Assembly (NCBI GenBank): GCA_902615165.1
Contig: CACMNZ010000003.1
Span: 1-59,128 of the forward strand
DNA: 59,128 nucleotides
Source of the DNA: an uncultured Prochlorococcus sp.
GTDB lineage: Bacteria; Cyanobacteriota; Cyanobacteriia; PCC-6307; Cyanobiaceae
Reading direction: 5' to 3'
Part shown: piece after piece, positions 46,944 through 57,725 of the stretch
Position numbering within the stretch: the first letter of the stretch is position 1
Layout: every line of letters begins with the position of its first letter
Program-made: the position numbers and the translations under genes
The notes under the pieces: generated by a model
Databases searched by the model: none
What the model was told of the DNA's origin: nothing
Seen by the model: only the letters and a program-made list of their open reading frames with translations

Positions 46944-48887
46944 TCAAATTTTCTTACTAAATTTGTTTTCATACATATTTTCTATTTGTAATAAATACTT
47001 TTTTTCTATTTCTTTTCTTTTTTGTTTAAGAGTTTGTGTTAACAACCCATTTTCTAGAGTAAAGGCATCAACAAAATAACAATCTAATATTTGTTCTTCT
47101 GATCTTGCTCCTAATCGACTTTTAAGCAAATTATTAATTTGTGATTTAAAAAATGTACCAATATTCTTATTCAGATTTAATTTTGAAAGGTCTTCTTCCA
47201 AAAACTTGCTTTTAACCAATTCGACATTAGGAACTACAAGGGCTGTTAAACATTTCTTATCTTGTCCTACTAGTTGAATCTGATTAATAAATTCAGAACT
47301 AAGGATTTCAGTCTCTAGCGGATTCGGTTCAATATTTTCACCACTTGATAGCACTATTGTATCCTTGGCTCTTCCTGTTATAAAGAGAGAACCATTTGGA
47401 ATTAGAAAACCTAAATCACCTGTATCAAACCAATCATCCTTGGATAAAACATCATTTGTAGCTATTTCATTATTAAGATAACCTTTCATTACTTGCGGGC
47501 CCCTAACAAGAATTTTTCCGACTTCTCTGAACTTCAGAATCTTTTTTTTATCATCATTCACTATTTTGATTTCAGTAAATGCTAGAGGCTGACCAGATGA
47601 TCCTCTAACATTAAATTCTCTTCTTCTACAAGTTAATACTGGACTAGTTTCTGTGAGTCCATATCCCACCAAAACATCTACACCTAAAGATTCAAAAAAA
47701 AGATCTACATGTTCTGGCAATGCACCTCCACCGTTAATGGGAAATTTCAGTTTGTCTCCGCATAGTTGTCTAAGAATATTCGGCCATAAAAAAATAGTAG
47801 ACAATTTATGTAAAGGATATCGGCTAATAACAGAACCCAGTAAGGGGATTTTTGATTTAAAAGTTATTTGATTCATATCTATATTTCTTATCTTTCTCAG
47901 ACTTCTTTTGAAAACCGAACTATTACTTATCAAAAACTTAATAAGTTTTTGCTTTTTGGAAGGCATTTTCTTCAAAGCCTGAAAAAAACCATCATGTATT
48001 GCTTCCCATAGTCTCGGTACAGTAGCTATGACAACAGGTTTTATTTGTGTAATATCATCTTTAAGAAATTTTGGAATTGTATAGTATTGAGAACAACCGC
48101 ATGAAAAAAAGAAGTATTCAGCACTTCTCTCATAAGAATGCCAGATAGGCAAAACGCTTAATACAGAGGTCCCTGGTTCTGGATCAGCAATATAGGCTAA
48201 ATTGATTATTTGATGTAAAAAATTTGCATGAGTCAAAGGTACACCTTTAGGTTTTCCTGTCGTCCCAGAAGTGTAAAGAATAGTAGCGACGTCATCAATT
48301 TCTGGATTAAATTTTTCAAGATTATTATTTTGTGAATTTTCTTTTTCTACTGAACTTATGAATGTACTCCAACTTATTAAACTTTCAAATTGTTCATCTT
48401 CTAAATTGATTATAAATTTCAGTCTTTTTTTTAATTCTTCTTTATTGTTTAACTTTAGCCAAATTTCCTTAGATTGAACTATTAGTCCTACTGAATTAGA
48501 GTGCCCAATAATATAGTCTAATTCTACTGAAGGAGAATTAATACCTCTCACTGCATTTATAGCTCCTAAACGCATTAAGCCTTGATCTACTGCTAGCCAT
48601 CTTGGAGAATTTTCAGATATTACAGTAACTACATCCCCCTTTTTTAAACCATAATTTTCGAAAGAAAAAGAGACTTTTGTTATTAAATCAGCCAGCTCAG
48701 AATAAGAAAATTTTTCTTTGTATTTCCCTCTTAAATCGCAAACAGCTAAAGCATCACCACATTTAAATTTTAATTTTTCCCAAATTTGATCTATATGATC
48801 AAGGTTATTAATAAAATCTCTATTTTTGGCAAATTTATTTTTTTTAGAAAGAGGTTTGGCTGCGGGCCAATACGCTAAATCACCCAT
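46944..48887 (-). CDS. Long-chain acyl-CoA/acyl-ACP synthetase
   Basis: Activates free fatty acids with ATP, in cyanobacteria chiefly as acyl-ACP for membrane lipid recycling. The 647-residue AMP-binding protein has the P-loop TSGTTGKPKG (206-215), the LVGYGLTETSPVLTCRR motif, and GDLGFLIPNGSLFITGRAKD in the C-terminal half. Start MGDLAYWPAAKPL. Lies 27 bp downstream of lipB on the same strand, grouping fatty-acid activation with lipoate synthesis. Confidence 0.9.
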   Translation of the reverse strand: MGDLAYWPAAKPLSKKNKFAKNRDFINNLDHIDQIWEKLKFKCGDALAVCDLRGKYKEKFSYSELADLITKVSFSFENYGLKKGDVVTVISENSPRWLAVDQGLMRLGAINAVRGINSPSVELDYIIGHSNSVGLIVQSKEIWLKLNNKEELKKRLKFIINLEDEQFESLISWSTFISSVEKENSQNNNLEKFNPEIDDVATILYTSGTTGKPKGVPLTHANFLHQIINLAYIADPEPGTSVLSVLPIWHSYERSAEYFFFSCGCSQYYTIPKFLKDDITQIKPVVIATVPRLWEAIHDGFFQALKKMPSKKQKLIKFLISNSSVFKRSLRKIRNIDMNQITFKSKIPLLGSVISRYPLHKLSTIFLWPNILRQLCGDKLKFPINGGGALPEHVDLFFESLGVDVLVGYGLTETSPVLTCRRREFNVRGSSGQPLAFTEIKIVNDDKKKILKFREVGKILVRGPQVMKGYLNNEIATNDVLSKDDWFDTGDLGFLIPNGSLFITGRAKDTIVLSSGENIEPNPLETEILSSEFINQIQLVGQDKKCLTALVVPNVELVKSKFLEEDLSKLNLNKNIGTFFKSQINNLLKSRLGARSEEQILDCYFVDAFTLENGLLTQTLKQKRKEIEKKYLLQIENMYENKFSKKI

Positions 48888-48914
48888 ATTAAATTGATTT
48901 TTAAATTTTAATTT

Positions 48915-49565
48915 CTATTTTGATATAAAATCAAAATTAAATTCTTCCTCGATGGTTTTTTTAACAATTCTCTTAACTTCTTGAATATTTAAATTTTTGT
49001 TGTAATCAATCATATTTGCCATAAGACAATTTTCTATTCCGCAAGGAACTATCCTATTAAAGTTTTCTAAATCGCAGTCAATATTGATTGAAAATCCATT
49101 TATTGTAATCCATCTTTTACACCCAATTCCAATTGATGCGATTTTCTTATTTCCTATCCAAACACCAGTAAACCCATTTCTAGAGTAACAATCCATATTA
49201 AAAGCTCCAAGGATTTTTATAATAATTTCTTCAATTTTTCTTAAGTACCAATTTAAATCCTTATTAAAATTTTTCAAATCTAAAACCAAATACGTTACTA
49301 ATTGTCCTGGCATATGACAGGTTACCTCACCACCTCTATCAATCTTAAAAACATCATATTTAGCATCATTAAGAGAAAATAGTAAATTATCGTAATTAGA
49401 TCCTCTCCCCAATGTATAACAGAGTTGATGCTCCCCTATCCAAATAAAATCAGGGTTAGAATTGTCTAAAATCAATGCCTCCTGATATTCTTTTTGTAAT
49501 TTATAAACATCATTAAAAGAAGAAATATTATCAGGTTGTTTAATTATTGCTGTTCTATTTTCCAT
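48915..49565 (-). CDS. lipB: Octanoyl-[ACP] transferase LipB
   Basis: LipB moves octanoate from ACP to lipoyl domains, the first step of lipoate synthesis. The 216-residue product has [20 protein letters not shown], the catalytic lysine in KKIASIGIG and the catalytic cysteine in GIENCLMAN, with the usual order. Confidence 0.93.
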   Translation of the reverse strand: MENRTAIIKQPDNISSFNDVYKLQKEYQEALILDNSNPDFIWIGEHQLCYTLGRGSNYDNLLFSLNDAKYDVFKIDRGGEVTCHMPGQLVTYLVLDLKNFNKDLNWYLRKIEEIIIKILGAFNMDCYSRNGFTGVWIGNKKIASIGIGCKRWITINGFSINIDCDLENFNRIVPCGIENCLMANMIDYNKNLNIQEVKRIVKKTIEEEFNFDFISK

Positions 49566-49609
49566 ATTAAAGTAGATTTAAAAAGTAAGTAAATATTTTT
49601 AGATTTGTT

Positions 49610-50194
49610 ATGAAAATTTTAATCCATGGAAAGAATCTTGAGCTCACTGGAGCATTAAAAGAATATACTGAGGCAAAGATAGAAAAAGCAACACATCACT
49701 ATAAGGATATCGTTAAAGAAGCTGACATACACCTTTCAATTGAAAAGAATCCAAGAGTCTCGTTCCAAACTGCAGAAGTTACTATTTTTGCAAATGGTAC
49801 CGTAATTAGAGCTGAAGAAAAAACTGAAAATCTATACTCAAGCATTGATTTAGTTTCAAATAAACTTTGTAGAAAATTACGCAAATACAAAGAAAGAAAC
49901 AATAAAACAATTCATAATAAACAATTTAAAATTAAAGATTCTTTACCAATTGAAAGTATGGAATCAAATTTTTTAGATAAAGCTTTATTAAAAGAAGGAA
50001 CTGAAGCAAGTCTGCCTGAGCCATCTATAAAAAATAAATACTTTGAAATGACTCCAATTTCATTAGACGAAGCAAGAAAACAATTAGATCTAATTGATCA
50101 TGATTTTTATGTTTTTCGAAACAAGAAAAATAATGAACTTCAAGTTATATATAAAAGGAATCATGGAGGTTATGGACTGATTCAATCTAAATAA
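49610..50194 (+). CDS. hpf: Long-form ribosome hibernation factor (LrtA/HPF)
   Basis: Long HPF dimerises ribosomes to 100S particles; in cyanobacteria the homologue LrtA is light-repressed. 194 residues: an N-terminal S30AE domain (KILIHGKNLELTGALKEYTE to AEEKTENLYSSID) and a C-terminal dimerisation domain with VIYKRNHGGYGLI. Divergent from lipB. Confidence 0.93.
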   Translation: MKILIHGKNLELTGALKEYTEAKIEKATHHYKDIVKEADIHLSIEKNPRVSFQTAEVTIFANGTVIRAEEKTENLYSSIDLVSNKLCRKLRKYKERNNKTIHNKQFKIKDSLPIESMESNFLDKALLKEGTEASLPEPSIKNKYFEMTPISLDEARKQLDLIDHDFYVFRNKKNNELQVIYKRNHGGYGLIQSK

Positions 50195-50201
50195 GTTTTA
50201 A

Positions 50202-50861
50202 ATGCCCAATATTGAATATGAATTAAACGAGAAAATTCATGCGATTATTATTAACCCTTATTTATCATGGGAAGATTTCTGTGTGAATTGCGATTTAATA
50301 AGAAAATACAATATCAAAAATATTTCTACTTCACTAAATTATTTAACTGATCTTAAAAACTGTTTGGGAAATTACAGTGTAGATATAAACGCACTTATTT
50401 CTTACCCTTTAGCAGATTTACCAGTTTCATTTATTGAAGAATTAGTTTGTTTTGCAAAAGATAAGGGTGCAAAAGGAATTGAATATATCCCGAACTTTAT
50501 CAATTTATCCAAAAGAAATTTAGAAACTTTCGCTGCTGAAATTGAGCAAGTTAAATTATCTGGATTACCAGTTTCAATAATCATAAATAAATCAAAACTA
50601 CAAGAAGAAGTTTTTATTAATGCGATAGAAATATGTTTGGAATTAGGAATAAATAATTTTCAATTCGGGGACGGATTTGGGCCTCCTCTTACATCTAATG
50701 ATGTCCCCGAAATACTAAAAATAACAGGCACGCAAAATCAAATCAAAATTGTAGGTGGCATAAAAAAACTGACGCAAGTAATTGATTTGTTTGATATTGG
50801 AATTAGTTGCGTGGGAACTTCCAATTTTTGTGAAATTTTTGAAGAAGTTAACGTAATTTAA
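50202..50861 (+). CDS. DeoC-like (beta/alpha)8 protein, probably inactive as aldolase
   Basis: 219 residues with the order of deoxyribose-phosphate aldolase: INALISYPLADLP, DKGAKGIEYIPNF, GLPVSIIINK, FQFGDGFGPPLT and IKIVGGIKKL. The Schiff-base lysine of the KTSTG motif is replaced by Q154 (QFGDG), whereas the second lysine (K182) is kept. It lies 7 bp after lrtA and its stop abuts the recO start (TAAATG). Retained as a gene, possibly with a non-aldolase role. Confidence 0.75.
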   Translation: MPNIEYELNEKIHAIIINPYLSWEDFCVNCDLIRKYNIKNISTSLNYLTDLKNCLGNYSVDINALISYPLADLPVSFIEELVCFAKDKGAKGIEYIPNFINLSKRNLETFAAEIEQVKLSGLPVSIIINKSKLQEEVFINAIEICLELGINNFQFGDGFGPPLTSNDVPEILKITGTQNQIKIVGGIKKLTQVIDLFDIGISCVGTSNFCEIFEEVNVI

Positions 50862-51647
50862 ATGTCTGGTTCTGGTGAGTGCAGACTAAAAGGTCTCTGT
50901 ATTAAAGCTTCTCCATTAGGCGAGAATGATAGATTAATTACTATCCTTACCGATGAGCAAGGGATTGTTAGATTAGCGGTACCTGGTGCTAGGCGTCCTA
51001 AAAGTAGTCTTGCCGCAGCTACTCCCTTAACATATTTAAGTCTGCAGATTTTTGGGAAAAGAAATCTTAAAACTGTACGTCAAATTAAAATTTTAAAAAG
51101 CTATTCTGGTCTAGGAAAAAATATTGAATGTCTTGCAGCCGCGCAAGCAATAACTGAATTAACATTTTTATTAGTAGGTAATAATGACAAGCAACAAGAC
51201 TATTTATCTTGCGTTCTTGCACATCTTGATAGGATTTATTTATATAAAGAGTCTCAAGAAGAAGATATTAAAATGCTTTCAATGAGTATTCAATCATTAA
51301 TCCATCTATTAGCCATCGGAGGTATTAATTTACCAATTCATCATTGTTGTAAAACTGGAGAACCTATTATCCCACCTTTAGGAAATTGGGAATGGAGTTG
51401 TTATTATTTGCCAAGTGAAGGTTTTTCATCCATAGAAGATCCTCAAAGTAATCTAAAAATAAATGCATCTGAAGTTGCTCTAATACAAAGACTTCTTTTC
51501 CCAGAATTACCAATAAAATCTAATGGCGAGTTGTTGGGTCCAAAAAAAGTCTGGCTTAAAATATTATTTATTATTGAGACATGGATCTCTACTCAATTAG
51601 AGAAGGATCTATCTTCACTAAAAATGTTGAGAGAAATATATTCTTAG
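50862..51647 (+). CDS. recO: DNA repair protein RecO
   Basis: RecO mediates RecA loading with RecR. The 261-residue product starts with the OB-fold (CRLKGLCIKASPLGENDRLI and RLAVPGARRPKSSLAAATPL), followed by a helical domain. Cysteines of the zinc site are partly present (CCKTGEP). Directly follows the DeoC-like gene. Confidence 0.92.
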   Translation: MSGSGECRLKGLCIKASPLGENDRLITILTDEQGIVRLAVPGARRPKSSLAAATPLTYLSLQIFGKRNLKTVRQIKILKSYSGLGKNIECLAAAQAITELTFLLVGNNDKQQDYLSCVLAHLDRIYLYKESQEEDIKMLSMSIQSLIHLLAIGGINLPIHHCCKTGEPIIPPLGNWEWSCYYLPSEGFSSIEDPQSNLKINASEVALIQRLLFPELPIKSNGELLGPKKVWLKILFIIETWISTQLEKDLSSLKMLREIYS

Positions 51648-51731
51648 CATTTTTATGAAGAATAAAAAATTTCAAAAATATGATCATGGCACCTTTGGCT
51701 GTTAACTTAATAAATAGTTTATTCAATTAAT

Positions 51732-52889
51732 GTGGTTCATATTGCCTGGTTGGGAAAAAAATCCCCTTTTTGTGGAAATGTAACTTACGGCAATTCAACT
51801 ACTGAGGAATTAAAGGCTAGAGGGCATAAAATTAGTTTTATTCATTTCGACAATCCCTCTAGTTCAAACTCATCAAACCCATTATTTCTTGCAAATGATC
51901 CTGATGTAAGTCTCCCTTATTTAATTAAATCTCAAGTTTATACAATACCCTCGCTTAGGGCAGAAAAAGAGCTAAGGCTATCATTGGAAAGATTAAAGCC
52001 AGACATAGTACATGCAAGCCTAACTTTATCTCCCCTAGACTTTAGACTCCCAGAGCTTTGTAATGAAATTAATGTTCCTCTTATTGGAACATTTCATCCA
52101 CCATTTGATGCAAAAAATAGAAATCTGACTGCGAGCACTCAACAATTAACTTATCAACTTTATGCTCCCTCTTTAGCAAAGTTCGATAAAATAATTATTT
52201 TTTCTGAACTTCAAAAAACTGTTCTTGAGAAATTAGGAGTACCTAAAGAAAAACAAATAATCATTCCAAACGGCGTTAATGAAAATATTTGGAGACCTTT
52301 TTGCAAAAAAAGTAAAAAATATGATCAGGTAAAAAACAAACTTGGAAATGAAAGAATCTTTTTGTATATGGGAAGGGTTGCAAATGAGAAAAATATCGAA
52401 GCACTTTTACGTTCTTGGCGCCAAACAAAAACTCAAAATTGTAAATTAGTTATTGTTGGGGATGGACCAATGAAGCCAACACTTGAAAATAGTTTTTCTA
52501 ACCTTGGTAATGAGAAATTAATTTGGTGGGGTGCCGAATTAGATTTAGAAACTAGGATAGCAATAATGCAAATAGCAGAAGTATTTTTCTTGCCAAGCTT
52601 AGTAGAAGGTTTATCATTATCACTGTTAGAGGCAATGTCTGCTGGTACTGCTTGTGTAGCTACAGATGCAGGAGCTGATGGTGAAGTTTTAGATAAGGGA
52701 GCAGGGATAGTGATTTCAACTGATAATGTGACTGCTCAATTAAAAACTATAATCCCAATTCTTATAGAACACCCTTCATTTACAAAAGATCTTGGAGAAA
52801 AAGCTCGAGAACGTATACTTGAGAGATACACAATTGATAAAAATATAAATTCACTTGAAAAAGTTTATATTAACTTAAAAGATAATTGA
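51732..52889 (+). CDS. GT4 glycosyltransferase, DgdA-like
   Basis: 385 residues. MVHIAWLGKKSPFCGNVTYG at the N-terminus and a GT-B C-terminal domain with YMGRVANEKNIEALLRSWRQ, IVGDGPMK and FLPSLVEGLSLSLLEAMSAG. The N-terminal pattern matches cyanobacterial digalactosyldiacylglycerol synthase (DgdA). GTG 51732 is the only sensible start. A different glycosyltransfer is possible. Confidence 0.75.
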   Translation: MVHIAWLGKKSPFCGNVTYGNSTTEELKARGHKISFIHFDNPSSSNSSNPLFLANDPDVSLPYLIKSQVYTIPSLRAEKELRLSLERLKPDIVHASLTLSPLDFRLPELCNEINVPLIGTFHPPFDAKNRNLTASTQQLTYQLYAPSLAKFDKIIIFSELQKTVLEKLGVPKEKQIIIPNGVNENIWRPFCKKSKKYDQVKNKLGNERIFLYMGRVANEKNIEALLRSWRQTKTQNCKLVIVGDGPMKPTLENSFSNLGNEKLIWWGAELDLETRIAIMQIAEVFFLPSLVEGLSLSLLEAMSAGTACVATDAGADGEVLDKGAGIVISTDNVTAQLKTIIPILIEHPSFTKDLGEKARERILERYTIDKNINSLEKVYINLKDN

Positions 52890-52894
52890 AAAAC

Positions 52895-53707
52895 CTAACG
52901 AAACTCTTTACTTCGATTACTAGCTGAAACTATTGATTCCATTAATGCTGACCTTAGACTCTTTTTTTCTAAAACCCTTAAAGCAGAAATAGTTGTTCCA
53001 CCTGGAGAGGTTACTAAATTTTTAAGCTCAGAGGTAGTAAGTTTATTTTCCTTTATTAGACAAATAGTCCCTAGTATCATTTCCATAACAAGTTCCTCTG
53101 AAATTATTTTTGGTAATCCCCCGCTTAATCCTCCATCACTTAATGCTTCTATAATTAAAGCAATAATTGCAGGACCTGATGAAGTTAAGGCTAAAAATAT
53201 ATCAAGGTAATCTTCAGTAAATTCATAAATTTTACTAGTATTTTCAAATAATTTTTTTGTAAATTGTTTCTGATCCTCTGTAATTTCTTCTCCCCAAGAA
53301 ATCCCTGTTAAACCTTTTCCAATAATTATTGGAATATTTGTAACCACCCTCACACATTTATGATTAGGAAACTTTTGAGTAATTCTATTTATTGAAACCC
53401 CTGCAAGAATTGAAACTATTAAATTGTCCTTATTTTTTATATGATGGGACTCACTTATATCATTTAATTGTTGGGGTTTTATCGAAAGAAGTTTATATTG
53501 ACAATCCCAAATTATTTTTGACTCTTTAGAACCTGATTTATAAACGTTTATATTATGTTTATAATTTTTTTTTATGTTTTCTAAACTTTTTTCTGTTTTT
53601 ACAACACAAAAAACATTATCTGGCTGAATTAATTTGTTATCTAATAGAGGGGTTACTATAGCACTCGCAATATTTCCAAAACCAATAATCGCAATTTTAT
53701 CTATCAC
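52895..53707 (-). CDS. proC: Pyrroline-5-carboxylate reductase
   Basis: ProC makes proline from pyrroline-5-carboxylate with NAD(P)H. 270 residues: IIGFGNIASAIVTPLL, VVTNIPIIIGKGLTGISWG, SSGPAIIALIIEALSDGGL and LVTSPGGTTISALRVLEK. 7 bp downstream of sepF. Confidence 0.95.
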   Translation of the reverse strand: MIDKIAIIGFGNIASAIVTPLLDNKLIQPDNVFCVVKTEKSLENIKKNYKHNINVYKSGSKESKIIWDCQYKLLSIKPQQLNDISESHHIKNKDNLIVSILAGVSINRITQKFPNHKCVRVVTNIPIIIGKGLTGISWGEEITEDQKQFTKKLFENTSKIYEFTEDYLDIFLALTSSGPAIIALIIEALSDGGLSGGLPKIISEELVMEMILGTICLIKENKLTTSELKNLVTSPGGTTISALRVLEKKSLRSALMESIVSASNRSKEFR

Positions 53708-53714
53708 AGATTAA

Positions 53715-54290
53715 TCATGAATAAGCACTTAATTTAGAACTACCCCATGCTGGTTCAGGAGTAGTATTTTTGCCCAAACTATATTGTGTTGTGTTTTCTT
53801 TAGACAGAGAAGAAGGAGAAGCTTCTTCTGGGGAAGAGCTAGTTACATTTACACAACTTGGAGCAAAAAGAAAAATACTTTCACCGACTCTCTCTTGATG
53901 TCCATCAATTGCATATGTGCCCCCAGCAATAAAATCAACCGCTCTTTGAGCTTGATCAGGATCCATCATAGTTAAATTAAGAATTACAGTTTTTCTCTCT
54001 CTTAATGCTTGTATAGCTTGAGGCATCTCATCAAAACTTCTTGGTTCCATTAAGCTTACTTCTGAGGATGAATTTGAGATCCCTGGCATACCAACTACTT
54101 TTGATGATCTGTTGTTATTCATAAAATCGAATGGATTTGAATTTGCAAGGGCATTTGCATTCTTTGGATTTTGTTTGAAATTATTAATATCATTTAATTC
54201 ATCCTCTGAGGCATAATCCAACTCATCAAAATCATCATCGAGATACTCATCCCCTGCAACAACTGCCTTTAATCTAGAAATAAGTGACAC
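53715..54290 (-). CDS. sepF: Cell division protein SepF
   Basis: SepF links FtsZ filaments to the membrane. 191 residues: an N-terminal amphipathic [13 protein letters not shown], an acidic linker, then [20 protein letters not shown] and [20 protein letters not shown]. Lies in the proC-sepF-pipY-pipX cluster. Confidence 0.94.
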   Translation of the reverse strand: MSLISRLKAVVAGDEYLDDDFDELDYASEDELNDINNFKQNPKNANALANSNPFDFMNNNRSSKVVGMPGISNSSSEVSLMEPRSFDEMPQAIQALRERKTVILNLTMMDPDQAQRAVDFIAGGTYAIDGHQERVGESIFLFAPSCVNVTSSSPEEASPSSLSKENTTQYSLGKNTTPEPAWGSSKLSAYS

Positions 54291-54439
54291 CTTTTAAATC
54301 CTCTTGAAATTGATTACTAAGGTTTAAGAACCTTAAGTAATAGATTCATTTTTTAAATGAATAAACTACCTATACTTAAATAACGTTAGTTGAACTTTAC
54401 TGCAAGTTTATAGATAAGATTTTAAAAAAAAATAACTTA

Positions 54440-55075
54440 TTAACATCTGTCTCCAAAAATCAATGATCCTAATCTTAACCACGTTGATCCAGCGTCAATA
54501 GCTTCCTCCCAATCACCTGACATCCCCATAGAACAATCTGGTAGTTGTAGAGAATCAGCGAGAGCACGACATTTTTTGAACAACCCTGAATTTTCTTTAG
54601 AGCTAAGTCCTATAGGATTGATAGTCATCAAACCGGTTAATGAAATATTTTTCAACACTTGAATTTCTCTCCATTTCAAAATTAAAAATTCAGGATTAAA
54701 GCCTCCTTTATTAGGGTCATCACTAAACTTAACCTGCAACATTATTAATGGATTTTTCTTCTCTTCACGTGAAATATTAGAAATCTTTTGCAACTTTTCA
54801 AATGAATCTACTGAATGAATATATTTAAAATTTTGAACTATTTTTCTTATTTTATTACTTTGTATTCTTCCAATAAAGTGCCAATTTATTTGTTTTAGAT
54901 CTTTTAAGGCTAATTGTTTTTCAAACGCCTCTTGAACCTTACTTTCACCAAAATCGTTCTGACCTATATTTTGAATAGTCTTGATTTCTTGACTTTTAAA
55001 TCCTTTACTTACCGCAAGAATATTTACATTTGATGGTATTTTATTTTTTATTTTTAAATAATTAGCAGGGTTCAC
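54440..55075 (-). CDS. pipY: PLP-homeostasis protein PipY (YggS/COG0325)
   Basis: PipY binds pyridoxal phosphate and affects nitrogen signalling with PipX. 211 residues: NILAVSKGFKSQEI with the PLP lysine K24, DFGESKVQEAFEK, WHFIGRIQSNK, MSGDWEEAIDAGSTWLRLG. 3 bp after pipX, as in other cyanobacteria. Confidence 0.94.
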   Translation of the reverse strand: MNPANYLKIKNKIPSNVNILAVSKGFKSQEIKTIQNIGQNDFGESKVQEAFEKQLALKDLKQINWHFIGRIQSNKIRKIVQNFKYIHSVDSFEKLQKISNISREEKKNPLIMLQVKFSDDPNKGGFNPEFLILKWREIQVLKNISLTGLMTINPIGLSSKENSGLFKKCRALADSLQLPDCSMGMSGDWEEAIDAGSTWLRLGSLIFGDRC

Positions 55076-55078
55076 CTT

Positions 55079-55345
55079 TTATAAGAAAGTTTGCGTAAAT
55101 AAATTCTCCCATTTAGATAGTTCTTCAGATCCTTTTCTTCTAGCTTTTTGAAGGTTCAATTCAGCCTGATTACGAGCATCTAAATAAGGTATAACTTCAA
55201 AAAAAACTTCTCTCTGTCTAACTTCTACCAAAAAAAACATTTTTTGAGCATATAAAGTCGCATAAATATCTCTTCCATCATTTCCAGGAGAAACTAGATA
55301 CAACATGCCAAATGTTGGATGGTTTAAATAACGCTCAGAACTCAA
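55079..55345 (-). CDS. pipX: PII-interacting protein X (PipX)
   Basis: PipX binds PII and co-activates the nitrogen regulator NtcA in the cytoplasm. 88 residues with the Tudor-like domain: SSERYLNHPTFGMLYLVSPG, YAQKMFFLVEVRQREVFFEV and the helical C-terminus RNQAELNLQKARRKG. Confidence 0.95.
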   Translation of the reverse strand: MSSERYLNHPTFGMLYLVSPGNDGRDIYATLYAQKMFFLVEVRQREVFFEVIPYLDARNQAELNLQKARRKGSEELSKWENLFTQTFL

Positions 55346-55363
55346 ACCTAAATATTGTGTTAT

Positions 55364-56278
55364 TTATAATGCACCATACAGTTTTCTAAGAAAAATTGCT
55401 ATGCAAATAAAACAAATCGATAATGTATTAACAATTACATAGAGAGATGTTGAAGGGTGAAGAGTTCTAAATCTATTAATTTTTACAATAATTTTCTTCT
55501 TTGAGAGCAATGACTCTGCTCCTTGATCAATTCTCATAAATATATTTTGAAATAACCTTTCCACTAACATTAATAAAAAACTAAAGGATTTTTTTAATCC
55601 TAAATTCCGAAAATTTATTGATCTAACCGACATTGATTTTATTAAATTTTGAAATTCTTCCTGTACTAAAGGAATAAAACGTAATGCAAGTAATAATTGA
55701 AAAAGCCACTTACTAATTGGCAATCCAAGTTTTTTTAATGGATATATAAACCAACTTAATCCCCATACGATGTCTTCTTGCAATGTGGTTAAAAGCATCA
55801 AATTAACACTATGAATAACGGTGAATATCAAAGTAGAGGTTTTTATTCCTAGTTCAAATGCTTTTCTAGAAAGGTTATAGGGACCAAAATTTATAAACCA
55901 TATCTTCTGCGAAGGAATTTGCAGAATATTCCATTCTTTATAGTTTTCCATTACTACTTTCAATTCATTAGGATTTCTTAAGTAGCCATCAAGAGATTGA
56001 ATATCAGAATAGGCCAGTATAGATATAAATCCAATTAATAGAGATAAACATGAGAGTAAAAATAATGATCTCCACCATACTCTTGATGGTAATAAACTTA
56101 AAAAAGTAATTAATAGTAAAAAACCAACTAAACTCAATCTCCATATTGGACCAGCCCAAATTGGAGTGATTAAAAATATCATTACAATAATTATTTTTAA
56201 TCTAATATCTATAATTCTTATCCAACTTCCATTACCATAAACGTATTGACCGATAGAAAATTTAGTTAGTAAATTCAT
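55364..56278 (-). CDS. EcfT/CbiQ-like transmembrane transport component
   Basis: 304 residues with about six helices and the coupling motifs of energy-coupling-factor T subunits (ILRLKIIIVM, QNLIKSMSVRSINFR and FRTLHPST). The substrate-binding S component is not adjacent. Its stop overlaps der's start by one base. Confidence 0.82.
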   Translation of the reverse strand: MNLLTKFSIGQYVYGNGSWIRIIDIRLKIIIVMIFLITPIWAGPIWRLSLVGFLLLITFLSLLPSRVWWRSLFLLSCLSLLIGFISILAYSDIQSLDGYLRNPNELKVVMENYKEWNILQIPSQKIWFINFGPYNLSRKAFELGIKTSTLIFTVIHSVNLMLLTTLQEDIVWGLSWFIYPLKKLGLPISKWLFQLLLALRFIPLVQEEFQNLIKSMSVRSINFRNLGLKKSFSFLLMLVERLFQNIFMRIDQGAESLLSKKKIIVKINRFRTLHPSTSLYVIVNTLSICFICIAIFLRKLYGAL

Positions 56279-57651
56279 TAATCTTTTTGAATTAACTCAA
56301 TATTTTCCCTTTCGACTTCTTTATTTAATGCTCTTTGTTGTTTCCCTCTCCAAAGCAAAATTATAGGTGTGCCTTCAAAACCTAAATTTAATCTAATTTG
56401 TTTTTCAATATATCTTCTATAAGTTATCCCAAATAATTTGGGATCGTTTACAAAAAGAGTAAAAGTGGGAGGTTTATTCTTTACTTGAGTACCATAGTAA
56501 AGTCTACCTTGCTTGCCGCTTCTTTTGGTTGGGGGACTTTTCCAGCTGATTGATTCCTTAAGTACTTCATTAACTACAGATGTTGTAACTCTTCTTCTAT
56601 GTTGATTTACAGCATTAAGTGCATGCCCAAAAATATTATCAACTCTTTGACCAGTTAGGGCAGATATAAAAATCATTTTTGACCAGTGTAAAAAATAAAG
56701 TTTAGATCTAAGTTCTTTTTCTACTTGATAAATTGTTGAACTATTTTTCTGTACAAGATCCCATTTATTAACAACAATTATACAAGCTCTACCTTGTTCT
56801 TCTATGCGCCCAGCCAGCTTTTGGTCTTGATCAGTTACTCCATCAACCGCATCTATAACTAACACACAAACATCACTTCTATCAATTGATTTAAAAGCCC
56901 TATTAATACCAAAGAATTCAGTACCATATTTAACATTTTTCTTTCTTCTAATACCTGCAGTATCAATAATTTTCCAATCATTATCACCTTTTTTAATAAG
57001 CGTATCTATTGAATCAGTTGTCGTACCGCTAATATCACTAACTATTGCTCTCTTTTCTCCGCAGATTGAATTTAACAAACTAGATTTACCAACATTAGGC
57101 CTACCAATAATTGACATCATTATCTTTTCTCCATGATCCTGGATATTATTTTCAGGAAGTTCTCCAATAACAAGATCTAAAAGATCTCCAGTACCTGAAC
57201 CATGAATAGCCGAAACAGGGTTAGGTTCGCCCAATCCTAATTTCCAGAACTCTGAAGCTAGGGATATTCCTAGAGTAGTCGATTCGCATTTATTAACAGC
57301 AACAATTGTTTTACAGCTTGAATTTCTTAACCATTTTGCTATTGATAAATCACCATCAGTAACGCCTTGATTGCCATCTACCACCAGTAACGCGAGTGAA
57401 GCTTCTTCTAGAGCCAAGAAAACTTGTGTCCTTATCTCTGGGAGAAATTCACTATCATCATCAAAAACTAAACCTCCAGTATCAACTATTTGGAATTCCT
57501 TGCCTCCCCATGAAGCATTTTGATAAGTTCTATCTCTTGTAACACCAGGCTTATCAAATACTATTGCATCATTACTTTGGCAAAGACGATTAACTAAGGT
57601 AGATTTCCCAACGTTCGGTCTTCCGATAATTGCTATTGTAGGAAGAATCAA
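56278..57651 (-). CDS. der: Ribosome-associated GTPase Der (EngA)
   Basis: Der assists 50S assembly. 457 residues with two tandem G domains: [14 protein letters not shown] (9-22) and DTGGL, then [14 protein letters not shown] and DTAGI, NKWD in the second domain, and a KH-like C-terminus. Both domains look intact. Confidence 0.96.
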   Translation of the reverse strand: MILPTIAIIGRPNVGKSTLVNRLCQSNDAIVFDKPGVTRDRTYQNASWGGKEFQIVDTGGLVFDDDSEFLPEIRTQVFLALEEASLALLVVDGNQGVTDGDLSIAKWLRNSSCKTIVAVNKCESTTLGISLASEFWKLGLGEPNPVSAIHGSGTGDLLDLVIGELPENNIQDHGEKIMMSIIGRPNVGKSSLLNSICGEKRAIVSDISGTTTDSIDTLIKKGDNDWKIIDTAGIRRKKNVKYGTEFFGINRAFKSIDRSDVCVLVIDAVDGVTDQDQKLAGRIEEQGRACIIVVNKWDLVQKNSSTIYQVEKELRSKLYFLHWSKMIFISALTGQRVDNIFGHALNAVNQHRRRVTTSVVNEVLKESISWKSPPTKRSGKQGRLYYGTQVKNKPPTFTLFVNDPKLFGITYRRYIEKQIRLNLGFEGTPIILLWRGKQQRALNKEVERENIELIQKD

Positions 57652-57725
57652 TTCTTCTCTCCAAAGAAAGTAGTATCCATTACAACTATACCTTTAATAG
57701 AATCATTTACCTTTTTCAAAAAAAC

